From: Deltaproteobacteria bacterium
GTDB taxonomy: Bacteria; Desulfobacterota; Desulfarculia; Adiutricales; Adiutricaceae
Assembly (NCBI GenBank): GCA_031257955.1
Contig: JAIRNQ010000017.1
Span: 1-5,818 of the forward strand
Length of the DNA stretch: 5,818 nucleotides
Reading direction: 5' to 3'
A program made the translations under genes and the position numbers. Of this stretch, positions 1 to 5,402 are shown one piece after another. Below the pieces are notes generated by a model. The model was not told the origin of the DNA. It saw nothing but the letters and a program-made list of their open reading frames with translations, and searched no databases. How positions within the stretch are numbered: the stretch's first letter is position 1; each line of letters starts with the position of its first letter.

Positions 1-630
1 CCGTTCTCGCCGGTGGCCTTTTCGTTTAAGGCCTTAGCCCATATTCGGCCCTAAATGTACGCAATGGCGATGGTTTTATCCTGCTTCCAGAAAGTTGTGT
101 ATGACCGTTCTTGCCGGTGGCCTTTTCGTTTAAGGCCTTAGTCAATAGTCGGCCCGAAATGTACGCAATGGCGATGGTTTTATCCCGCTTCCGGAAAGTT
201 GTGTTTGGCCTTTCCGCCGGTGGCCTTTTCGTTTAAGGCCTTAGCACATATTCGTCCCGAAATGTTGACAATGGTGATGGTTTCGTCCCGCTTCCAGAAA
301 GTTGTGTATGGCCATTCTTGCCGGTGGCCTTTTCGTTTGAGACCTTAGCCCATATTAGGCCCGAAATGTGGACAATGGCGATGGTTTTATCCCGCTTCCG
401 GAAAGTTGTGTATGGCCATTCTCCCCGGGGCCTTTCGTTTAAGGCCTTAGCCCATATTCGGCCCGAAATGTGGACAATGGTGATGGTTTTATCCCGCTTC
501 CGGAAAGTTGTGTATGGCCATTCTCGCCGGTGGCCTTTTCGTTTAAGGCCTTAGCCCATATTCGGCCCGCAATGTAGGCAATGGCGAGGGTTTCGTCCCG
601 TCGCCTCTTTCCGGAAAGTTGTGTTTGACC
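1..630. repeat. Tandem array of about six 104-bp non-coding repeat units
   Basis: Six direct units follow one another without spacers. By eye they start at about 1, 105, 209, 312, 416 and 518, giving lengths of 104, 104, 103, 104, 102 and about 111 bp. The array probably continues beyond the left edge. Each unit carries, in order, a GCCGGTGGCC block, a GGCCTT/AAGGCC inverted repeat around a 6-7 nt loop, CATATTCGGCCC, a GCAATGG or ACAATGG segment, GATGGTTT, and CTTCCGGAAAG. The last unit has a short insertion before the CTTCCGGAAAG block and then decays. Most unit lengths are not multiples of 3, so a reading frame does not persist across units and I do not think the array encodes protein. The hairpin is intact in most units but damaged in the fourth (GAGACC instead of AAGGCC). 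No function is recognised. Confidence 0.9.
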
Positions 631-719
631 ATTTTGGAGGCCTCACCAATAGCGCCACAAACTTGATTTTTAGCCCTTAAGCGAGGTTAAGGGTTTTACC
701 GGTCAATCGAGAATAACGA
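631..719. other. Short unannotated spacer between the repeat blocks
   Basis: Between the end of the 104-bp array and the 62-bp duplication there is no plausible gene. The only structure I see is the small perfect hairpin described separately. The first bases (CCATT) may be the start of a seventh, decayed 104-bp unit. Confidence 0.5.
674..693. terminator. Isolated 7-bp perfect hairpin, possible weak terminator
   Basis: CCCTTAA and TTAAGGG flank a 6-nt loop. On the plus strand the stem is followed by TTTT. On the minus strand, the direction of the upstream activase gene, it is followed by CTAAAAATC, which is not a U-tract. It therefore does not look like a classical intrinsic terminator for the reductase-activase operon, although it is the first clear hairpin about 125 bp past the activase stop. 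Confidence 0.3.
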
Positions 720-834
720 TCGCCACTACCGTTCCGATATGTTTACGACTAATTTTAGATTTCTCGGGCCAAGAAAAATGTTCGCCACTACCGTTCCGAT
801 ATGTTTATGGCCTATTCTAGATTTCTCGGGCCAA
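720..834. repeat. 62-bp tandem duplication including the 3' end of the activase gene
   Basis: The segments 720-772 and 782-834 match at about 48 of 53 positions, with the first 26 and the last 17 bases identical, at an offset of 62 bp. On the minus strand the copy at 782-834 carries the final codons of the activase (LAREI and the TAG stop). The copy at 720-772 is a downstream non-coding duplicate of the same gene end. The five differences cluster just past the stop codon. This looks like a fairly recent local duplication. Confidence 0.85.
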
Positions 835-1584
835 TAGGGCGGCGCCTATGGCCCCGGCGTATATCCCTTTTGGGGCTGACTCCACTGTCTGGCCCAGGGA
901 GTCGGACAAGGCCAGGCGAAGGCCACCGCTTTGAGCCAACCCACCCGTCAAAACAATCGGCGAAGAAAGGCCGATTCGAGCCGCTTGGCTGGCAATTTTG
1001 GCGGCCATGGTTTGGGCAACCCCACCAATTATTTGCTCTCTGGGTACGCCTTGGGCCAAAAGGCCGATTATTTCCGACTCGGCGAAAACAGCGCAAGTAC
1101 CGTTGAGACTGATGGCTTGGTTCATGGCCAATAATTCTTCCATCCCCTCAAGGTCAAGATCCATCCGGTCAAGCACCATCTCCAAAAAACGCCCGGAGCC
1201 GGCGGCGCATTTATCGTTCATCAAAAATGCCGAAACTTTACCCTTTTCGACCTTGATAACTTTGGAGTCCTGGCCGCCGATGTCAATGACGAAACTAACC
1301 CCAGGAAACAGGAACTCGGCCCCTTTGGCGTGGCAGGTTATTTCGGTGATCTTGTGGCTTCCGGATATTTTTTCCCTACCGTAACCAGTCGCCACCACGG
1401 GAACGTCCGAAGGTAAATTCGGTTGGGCGCCCATTAGTTCGGCCTTAACCTTACTTCCGGTCGAGGAGATATCCCACCCGGTCGGGCAGACGGTCATGGC
1501 CACGATTCGCCCTTCCGAATAAAGGGCACCCTTACAGTAGGAGGAACCGCAGTCGATGCCGATGGCGTTGGCCTTACCCGTCAT
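817..1584 (-). CDS. yjiL: Acyl-CoA dehydratase-type activase (BadF/BadG/HgdC ATPase family), partner of the double-cubane reductase
   Basis: This 255-aa protein matches the usual length of E. coli YjiL and HgdC-type activases. Members are homodimeric ASKHA-fold ATPases that hold one [4Fe-4S] cluster between subunits and use ATP to push an electron at very low potential into a partner reductase. Visible motifs are the phosphate-1 loop GIDCGSSYCKG (residues 9-19), DIGGQDSK (101-108), NDKCAAGSGRF with C126, NGTCAVFAESE with C164, and the adenosine-side TGG (213-215). C126 and C164 correspond to the two cluster ligands per subunit in HgdC. The start overlaps the reductase stop as ATGA, and I see no strong Shine-Dalgarno, so translation is probably coupled. 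The last codons lie in a 62-bp tandem duplication, but the frame is intact. Symbol given by family resemblance to yjiL; the substrate of the system is not known. Confidence 0.93.
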   Translation of the reverse strand: MTGKANAIGIDCGSSYCKGALYSEGRIVAMTVCPTGWDISSTGSKVKAELMGAQPNLPSDVPVVATGYGREKISGSHKITEITCHAKGAEFLFPGVSFVIDIGGQDSKVIKVEKGKVSAFLMNDKCAAGSGRFLEMVLDRMDLDLEGMEELLAMNQAISLNGTCAVFAESEIIGLLAQGVPREQIIGGVAQTMAAKIASQAARIGLSSPIVLTGGLAQSGGLRLALSDSLGQTVESAPKGIYAGAIGAALLAREI

Positions 1585-2759
1585 AGCATTTCGATAAAGG
1601 CGGCGGCCCTCGTTTTAAGCTGACCTACGTCCCCACTGGAGTAGTCGGTTTCCAAGCTGAGAAATGGAACGGAAATCCCGTCGAGAAACTCGCGGATGGT
1701 ATGGGTTTCCACGGAGTAAGGCTGACAGGCCTGCAGAACCATCTCGACCACGCCATCGGCTTTGAACTCCCGGCAAAGCCTCCCCAATAGTTCCAAACGG
1801 TTTTTGTTTGGAGTCATGACGGCGCAACCGATGTTCAGATAGTATTCTGCCAAAGCTTCTATGGGGTTTCCGTTTTCGCTGACTTGGCGGTCGAACTGCT
1901 TGGCCCCGGTGCAGTTTTCATAGGCCACCACCACGCCGCCCGACTCCTCAATGGCTTGGACGACTTTCTCGGTGGCCCCGCCCATGGGACACCCGGTTAT
2001 CGCTATACGCTTGGCCGTGGCCGGCACGGGTCTTTGGCCTTGGGCGTAATTTTCTTTGATCTTGTCTATGGTCTCCCTAAGCTCGGCCAGTTTAGCCTCA
2101 TGGTCGAACTTGAATTGCGAGCCGAATAATATCCGCAACTGCTGAAGGCCGGTCATGGGCGGGGGAGTTGCTTTGCTCAGTTCATAAAGTTCCTTGAGTA
2201 AGACCCTTTCCCGGTTTCTTTCCTTGATGGCTCTCACCAGATCTTCGGGGGTTACGGTCACCCCAAAACGGGCTTCGACTTTTTCCTTGAGGGCCTCGAT
2301 CTCCTCTTTCCACAAGAGCTTGGCCGAGTCTTTATACTGCGTCTGCGGCAAGTCCATGACGTATACGTCTTTGATCCGCCCCAGTAGCTCATACATTTTC
2401 TTTTTCCCGTCGCAGGTGTTTTCTCCCACGACCAGATCGGAAAAATACATGTAAGGGCACTTATCGGCGACGGCAAAACCATAGCTGGCCTTTATCAGTG
2501 GGCACAAGTTTCTGGGCAGGGTTTTCTCCGCCTCGGCGATGGTTTCGTCGCTGGTCGAGCAAAGCCCGACCGGAACCAATCCAGCCGCGGTGAAGACTTC
2601 ATAAGGCGTGTAAGTGCAGAAGGTGCCCACCACCCCGATGCCCTTGTCTTTTATGGCTTTCATGGCAAGAAAGCCGTCCCTTCTGGCTTCCCCAAAGGAC
2701 TCGAATATCTCAGGTAACTTGTTTGGCAAGTGGTTGTTGGCTTGGACGCCGTCGGGCAT
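1581..2759 (-). CDS. yjiM: Double-cubane-cluster anaerobic reductase (2-hydroxyacyl-CoA dehydratase subunit D family)
   Basis: With the chosen start the protein is 392 aa, close to E. coli YjiM (about 383 aa), which it resembles from residue 12 to the end. Family members such as the Carboxydothermus double-cubane protein carry an [8Fe-9S] cluster and perform ATP-dependent low-potential reductions with their activase. Cysteines conserved with YjiM are C48 (GTFCTY), C86 (RNLCPLIK), C101 (DKCPY), C116 (ENTCDGKKK), C257 (ITGCPMGG), C283 (ENCTG), C312 (IGCAV) and C345 (LQACQ). Six of these would be expected to bind the cluster; I cannot say which from sequence alone. The C-terminal ETDYS, DVGQ and AAFIEML segments are also typical. 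The frame is open for 50 more codons upstream, but homology starts near residue 12 and the ATG at 2759 has a well-placed GGAAGGA. It is followed with a 4-bp ATGA overlap by its activase. The substrate is unknown; a true hydroxyacyl-CoA dehydratase would normally have two different subunits, and only one is here. Confidence 0.92.
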   Translation of the reverse strand: MPDGVQANNHLPNKLPEIFESFGEARRDGFLAMKAIKDKGIGVVGTFCTYTPYEVFTAAGLVPVGLCSTSDETIAEAEKTLPRNLCPLIKASYGFAVADKCPYMYFSDLVVGENTCDGKKKMYELLGRIKDVYVMDLPQTQYKDSAKLLWKEEIEALKEKVEARFGVTVTPEDLVRAIKERNRERVLLKELYELSKATPPPMTGLQQLRILFGSQFKFDHEAKLAELRETIDKIKENYAQGQRPVPATAKRIAITGCPMGGATEKVVQAIEESGGVVVAYENCTGAKQFDRQVSENGNPIEALAEYYLNIGCAVMTPNKNRLELLGRLCREFKADGVVEMVLQACQPYSVETHTIREFLDGISVPFLSLETDYSSGDVGQLKTRAAAFIEML

Positions 2760-2767
2760 TTTGAACA

Positions 2768-2774
2768 TCCTTCC
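2768..2774 (-). promoter_or_regulatory. Ribosome binding site that sets the reductase start
   Basis: GGAAGGA lies 8 nt before the ATG at 2759. The alternative ATG three codons upstream overlaps this motif directly, and the open frame further upstream has no such signal, so the 392-aa product is preferred over longer versions. Confidence 0.7.
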
Positions 2775-2918
2775 GAACTGGCCTATAGTCCGAATTTGGG
2801 AAATAAGCGCAAAAAAAGCCTTGATAGCTTTGAAATTAGGGCACGCCTGGCCGGCTCGCACCCGATACCGGTTGTCCTCGTTGGCCAAAGCCACAAAACA
2901 ATAACGCACAGCGGCTCC
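2775..2918 (-). other. Spacer between the tRNA-Sec repeat block and the reductase gene
   Basis: Nothing coding is recognised. The reductase frame stays open here by chance and encodes nothing I recognise. Apart from a weak terminator-like stem near 2811-2831 I see no further tRNA-derived copy and no convincing sigma70 promoter. The reductase operon may therefore be transcribed from the tRNA promoter or from a promoter of another type. Confidence 0.4.
2811..2831 (-). terminator. Weak intrinsic-terminator-like stem downstream of the tRNA-Sec block
   Basis: On the minus strand AAAGC pairs with GCTTT around a 7-nt loop and runs into seven consecutive T. The stem is only 5 bp and AT-rich, so efficiency is doubtful. 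It would separate tRNA-Sec transcripts from the reductase operon, or allow partial read-through. Confidence 0.35.
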
Positions 2919-2983
2919 CGGCGGTAACCGCTGCGGGAATCGAAACCCCGCTGGTGGGGATTGGCCACCAGCGATACTGCTTC
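2919..2983 (-). repeat. Second downstream copy of the tRNA-Sec 3' half (tRNA-derived repeat)
   Basis: This 65-bp unit is the more distal of two tandem copies of the tRNA-Sec 3' half. The variable-arm region forms a perfect 9-bp hairpin (CGCTGGTGG and CCACCAGCG around CCAATCC). A T-arm-like segment with TTCGATT follows, and then a 3' end CCGCCG where the tRNA has CCGCCA. No 5' half (acceptor 5' strand, D-arm, anticodon stem) precedes it, so it cannot fold as a full tRNA. Confidence 0.85.
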
Positions 2984-3048
2984 TGGCGGGCGCCGCAGCG
3001 GGAGTCGAACCCTCGCTGGCGGGGATTGGCCACCAGGGCTACGGTTTC
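2984..3048 (-). repeat. First downstream copy of the tRNA-Sec 3' half (tRNA-derived repeat)
   Basis: This 65-bp unit begins immediately after the CCA of the tRNA-Sec gene. It shares the variable-arm block (CTGGTGGCCAATCCCCGCC against CTGGTGGCTAATCCCCGCC), the T-loop TTCGACT, and a terminal CCCGCCA. The opening GAAACC resembles the AAAACC just 3' of the tRNA anticodon, so the unit appears to begin near the anticodon. The acceptor-proximal part has diverged (GC-rich instead of ATATT) and is 2 nt longer. Confidence 0.88.
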
Positions 3049-3145
3049 TGGCGGGAATATGTGGGAATCGAACCCACCTAGGCGGGGATTAGCCACCAGC
3101 ACTGGTTTTGAAGACCAGGGGGCACACCAGAACCCATATACTCCC
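3049..3145 (-). tRNA. selC: tRNA-Sec (selenocysteine, anticodon UCA)
   Basis: This 97-nt tRNA reads UGA as selenocysteine with SelA, SelB and SelD. The acceptor stem has 8 bp (GGGAGTAT with ATATTCCC, one G-U pair), then discriminator G and an encoded CCA. The D-arm is GGGTTC/GTGCCC around TGGT, with a weak inner T-T pair. The anticodon stem CTGGT/ACCAG carries the loop CTTCAAA, with anticodon TCA at 3109-3111. The long variable arm folds through GGTGG/CCGCC. The T-arm is GTGGG, TTCGATT, CCCAC. The 8-bp acceptor plus 5-bp T-stem and the large extra arm are diagnostic of bacterial tRNA-Sec. No clear sigma70 promoter is seen in the 109 bp before it. Two tandem copies of its 3' half follow. Confidence 0.96.
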
Positions 3146-3160
3146 GGAAAAATGGTTTCA

Positions 3161-3177
3161 TAAAAGACCGAAGGCCC
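3161..3177 (-). terminator. Weak terminator-like hairpin between the hydrogenase gene and tRNA-Sec
   Basis: On the minus strand GGGCC-TTC-GGTCT forms a short stem with G-U pairs followed by TTTTA. It lies about 78 bp past the hydrogenase stop and 16 bp before the tRNA 5' end. It could end the hydrogenase transcript, but it is too weak to exclude read-through into the tRNA. Confidence 0.3.
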
Positions 3178-3254
3178 AACCTGGATGGCAACTAGCAGGA
3201 CATTCGGCGACAATAAAGTAACTTATAAGCTAAAAGCTATCAATTACTAACAAT

Positions 3255-4637
3255 TTAGTGATGGACCTCTTTTTTGTCACCACAATACGTGGTGTGAAGT
3301 AGCTTATGGCTAAGCTCCCCCAAAGGCGCCTTCAGGTAGTCGGAATACAACTTCTGGACCGAGGGGTTTTCGTGGGACTTTCTGATGGGCAAAGCCTTAT
3401 CGTGGTTGTAGGTAGCCGAGATGCGTTGGGTATAGGCCTCGACGAAGTCGGTTTCGTCGATGAGCTTGGGTTGGCCGCCGCCGGTGACGCAGCCAACCGG
3501 GCAGGTCATGACCTCGACAAAATGAAGGTCTAGTTTCCCGGCCGCCAATAGTTCCATGACCGGTTTGACGTTTTTCAGGCCGGTCACCACCCCGACCTTA
3601 ATCACCAGATCTCCCACGGCAATGTCGGCGGACCGGAAACCATTGACCCCCCGGACGGCCGTGATGTCCACGGCTGGGATGGTTTTCCCGGTGATTAGCT
3701 CGTAGCCCGTCCTGAGGGCGGCTTCCATGACCCCGCCGGTAACGCCGAATATCTCCGCGGCCCCGGAGTAATCGCCCATCGGCATGTCAAATTTTTCGTC
3801 CGGCAAAGACAGAAAATCGATGCCGGCGTTTTTGATCAGCCAGACCAACTCGCGGGTGGTCAGGACCACGTCCACGTCCCTTTGGCCGCTGTCGTTCATT
3901 TCTGGGCGGCTGGACTCATACTGCTTGGCCGTGCAGGGCATAACGGAAACGCTAAAGATCTTCTCGATGGGCACATTTAACAGTTTCGCCCCATAGCTCT
4001 TAAAGAGCGCCCCTTCCATCTGCTGGGGGCTTTTGCAAGTAGATAAGTGTTTCCTTAATTGCGGGTAGTTAAGCTCCAGATACCGGACCCAGGCCGGGCA
4101 GCAGGAGGTGAACATGGGCAGGATCCCATTATTCTTCACCCGATGGATGAGCTCGCTGCCCTCTTCCATGATGGTCACGTCGGCGCCGTAGTTGGTGTCG
4201 AAGACCTTGTCGAACCCGAGCCGGCGCAAGGCCGCCGCGAGCCGGTAAGCGCTCAGCTCGCCCAAGGGGGCCCCAAAGTCCTCGGCGATGGCCGCCCTGA
4301 CGGCCGGGGCGCTTTGGACCATGGTGTAGACGTTGGTGTCGGCCAAGGCCTTCATCACTTCCTTGATGTGGGTGACGTTATGGGCGGCGAACAGGGGCTC
4401 AAAGACCGTTTCGGGGAGTCCGCGTTCTTCGCGGGTTTGCGAGTAAGCGCCCAGGCCGTGTTCGGCGGCCGAGACGTAGGACTTGCATTTCTGGACGCAT
4501 TGGCCGCAGAAGACGCATTTGTCCGGGTTGATTTTTTGGGGCTGGTGGGGAAACCCCTCAATGGCCAGGTTGGGGCAAATCTTGGTACATTCTTGGCAGC
4601 CGGTGCAGATTTTCTCGTCGATGGCTATGACGGTCAT
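3255..4637 (-). CDS. hydA: [FeFe] hydrogenase catalytic subunit, HydA2-like
   Basis: This cytoplasmic 460-aa enzyme interconverts protons plus electrons and H2. The N-terminus holds a two-cluster ferredoxin domain (C11, C14, C17, C21 and C41, C44, C47, C51). The H-cluster domain shows all three signatures: TSCCPAW (177-183, with C179 as likely proton relay and C180 as ligand), MPCTAKQYE (233-241, C235, K238, E241), and EVMTCPVGCVTGGGQP (375-390, C379 and C383). The C-terminus ends in the fused small-subunit segment (PLGELSHKLLHTTY, 438-451). The start follows a perfect AGGAGGT at 4645-4651 with 7-nt spacing and overlaps the ferredoxin stop by ATGA. Size and the upstream HycB-like partner match HydA2 of hydrogen-dependent CO2 reductases and clostridial formate-hydrogen lyases. 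No formate dehydrogenase gene is in view, so membership in such a complex is inference. No signal peptide is seen. Confidence 0.95.
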   Translation of the reverse strand: MTVIAIDEKICTGCQECTKICPNLAIEGFPHQPQKINPDKCVFCGQCVQKCKSYVSAAEHGLGAYSQTREERGLPETVFEPLFAAHNVTHIKEVMKALADTNVYTMVQSAPAVRAAIAEDFGAPLGELSAYRLAAALRRLGFDKVFDTNYGADVTIMEEGSELIHRVKNNGILPMFTSCCPAWVRYLELNYPQLRKHLSTCKSPQQMEGALFKSYGAKLLNVPIEKIFSVSVMPCTAKQYESSRPEMNDSGQRDVDVVLTTRELVWLIKNAGIDFLSLPDEKFDMPMGDYSGAAEIFGVTGGVMEAALRTGYELITGKTIPAVDITAVRGVNGFRSADIAVGDLVIKVGVVTGLKNVKPVMELLAAGKLDLHFVEVMTCPVGCVTGGGQPKLIDETDFVEAYTQRISATYNHDKALPIRKSHENPSVQKLYSDYLKAPLGELSHKLLHTTYCGDKKEVHH

Positions 4638-5218
4638 GACAAGGACCTCCTTTCAGGGGCGCCGGCGTTGACCAAGGCCAGGGCTTCGGCCGCCGCGATG
4701 TTTTTGGCCTTGCGGGCCGCTTCGATGTCGTTCAACGACAGGGCCTTGTTGGGGCAGACCCGGACGCAGGCCGGCCCATCGGCCTCAGTGAAGCAAAGAT
4801 CGCATTTGGACGCGGCCACTTTTCCCTCAGTTGAGCCGGGCTGGAGCACCGGCTTGCCGCCGGAGAAGTACGGCAACAGGGTCACGGCCCCAAACGGGCA
4901 GGCCACGAGGCAGTCTTTGCAACCAATGCACTTGGCTTCATCGACGATGATCTGGTGGTTTACCTTGACGATTGCCCCTTGCTTGCATACGGCTTTGCAA
5001 GGAGAATTCTCGCAATGCTTGCACTGTATGGGCATACTGGCATTGGGGATCACGGTCACGTAAAGCTTTGGGGTAACCGGGACGGCTATGGTACCGACGG
5101 TCCTGCCGACTTTGTTTCGGGAGGCGTTGTGAACCTGAAAACAGGCCAACTCACAAGCCTTGCAGCCGGAACACTTGGCGGTGTCGGTGGTAACGAATAA
5201 TCCAAATTCGTTGGCCAT
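4634..5218 (-). CDS. HydN/HycB-type polyferredoxin, electron-transfer subunit (four [4Fe-4S] clusters)
   Basis: This 194-aa iron-sulfur protein has 16 cysteines in the HydN/HycB/DmsB-like four-cluster pattern: C16, C19, C22, C26; C66, C69, C74, C78; C97, C100, C103, C107; and C139, C142, C151, C155. It should pass electrons between the following hydrogenase and a redox partner, most likely a formate dehydrogenase. There is no Tat or Sec signal and no membrane segment, so it is cytoplasmic. After the last cluster an alanine-rich, probably helical tail (about 163-186) extends the protein; C-terminal helices of HycB subunits are involved in filament assembly in some hydrogen-dependent CO2 reductases, so this tail may matter. 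The start at 5218 is supported by AAAGGAG at 5225-5231 with 6-nt spacing. It is the first gene of the operon and overlaps the hydrogenase by 4 bp. hydN and hycB3 are both reasonable names. Confidence 0.93.
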   Translation of the reverse strand: MANEFGLFVTTDTAKCSGCKACELACFQVHNASRNKVGRTVGTIAVPVTPKLYVTVIPNASMPIQCKHCENSPCKAVCKQGAIVKVNHQIIVDEAKCIGCKDCLVACPFGAVTLLPYFSGGKPVLQPGSTEGKVAASKCDLCFTEADGPACVRVCPNKALSLNDIEAARKAKNIAAAEALALVNAGAPERRSLS

Positions 5219-5224
5219 TTAATA

Positions 5225-5231
5225 CTCCTTT
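5225..5231 (-). promoter_or_regulatory. Ribosome binding site of the polyferredoxin gene
   Basis: AAAGGAG lies 6 nt before the ATG. It follows a GC-rich hairpin cluster (5240-5260), and its AAGGAG core is complementary to the CTCCTT segment further up the leader (see the element at 5403-5447). Confidence 0.75.
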
Positions 5232-5239
5232 GCGGGAAA

Positions 5240-5260
5240 CCCCTTCGGGGACGTTCGTCC
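5240..5260 (-). promoter_or_regulatory. Two overlapping GC-rich hairpins just before the ribosome binding site
   Basis: On the minus strand GGACGAACGTCC can form a GGAC/GTCC stem, and CCCCGAAGGGG a 4-bp stem with loop GAA. They share two bases, so they compete or stack. They end 8 nt before the Shine-Dalgarno and may affect ribosome access. Confidence 0.4.
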
Positions 5261-5272
5261 TAGGGGCACCCA

Positions 5273-5365
5273 CCGATGGCGGAACCTGGCTAAAATCCCG
5301 CGGGGCCAAACTGGCGCGGGAAGGAAAAAACAACCCATCGGCCAACCTATCCACTTAACCGATGG
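5273..5365 (-). promoter_or_regulatory. Leader segment with mutually exclusive pairings, possible switch
   Basis: In the transcript CCATCGG occurs twice (complement of 5359-5365 and of 5273-5279), and a single CCGATGG lies between them (complement of 5335-5341). The middle segment can pair 7 bp with either copy but not with both. The second pairing would enclose the hairpin at 5297-5320 and compete with a local CCGCC/GGTGG stem. The pattern suggests an RNA switch, but it matches no riboswitch class I can recall. Confidence 0.4.
5291..5320 (-). terminator. Attenuator-like GC-rich hairpin in the hydrogenase leader
   Basis: CCCGCG pairs with CGCGGG, with an inner CCA/TGG stem and an unpaired CCC on the 3' side, followed by ATTTTA. 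It lies about 75 nt before the first gene of the operon. The T-tract is short, so it is a candidate attenuator at best. Confidence 0.35.
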
Positions 5366-5367
5366 CG

Positions 5368-5399
5368 ATTCAAGGCAAAAAAAACAATTTGCCTTGAAT
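5368..5399. repeat. Perfect 12-bp inverted repeat in the leader
   Basis: ATTCAAGGCAAA and TTTGCCTTGAAT flank an 8-nt loop. Neither strand has a T-run after the stem, so it is not a standard terminator. It is either a leader RNA hairpin or a binding site for a dimeric regulator about 100 bp downstream of the promoter. Confidence 0.6.
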
Positions 5400-5402
5400 T
5401 AT

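Noticed and set aside
318..554. Plus-strand open frame with internal protein repeats (HIRPEMWTM and VLSRFRKVVYGHS)
   Set aside because: It arises only because one 104-bp unit is shortened to 102 bp. The frame is not kept across other units, so it is a by-product of the tandem array.
1..630. CRISPR array
   Set aside because: Units of 104 bp are contiguous and nearly identical throughout. There are no unique spacers and no cas genes.
2760..2909. 50-codon N-terminal extension of the reductase
   Set aside because: No similarity to the family, no ribosome binding site at the upstream ATG, and a well-spaced GGAAGGA before the ATG at 2759.
2919..3048. Two further tRNA genes
   Set aside because: Only 3'-half features are present. 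No acceptor 5' strand, D-arm or anticodon stem precedes either copy.
4059..5063. Long plus-strand open frame (334 codons) opposite the hydrogenase and polyferredoxin genes
   Set aside because: It lies antisense to two genes with complete, well-known motifs, spans their junction, and has no recognisable domain. It is a composition shadow.
3255..5218. Selenocysteine codon inside the hydrogenase or polyferredoxin genes
   Set aside because: Both frames are uninterrupted, all expected ligand positions are ordinary cysteines, and each ends at a stop that fits family length.
5225..5400. Known riboswitch (molybdenum cofactor, c-di-GMP-I, guanidine or fluoride type) in the hydrogenase leader
   Set aside because: Isolated short resemblances such as ACCGATGGC and CGCAAAG exist, but the ordered conserved core of none of these classes could be traced on either strand.
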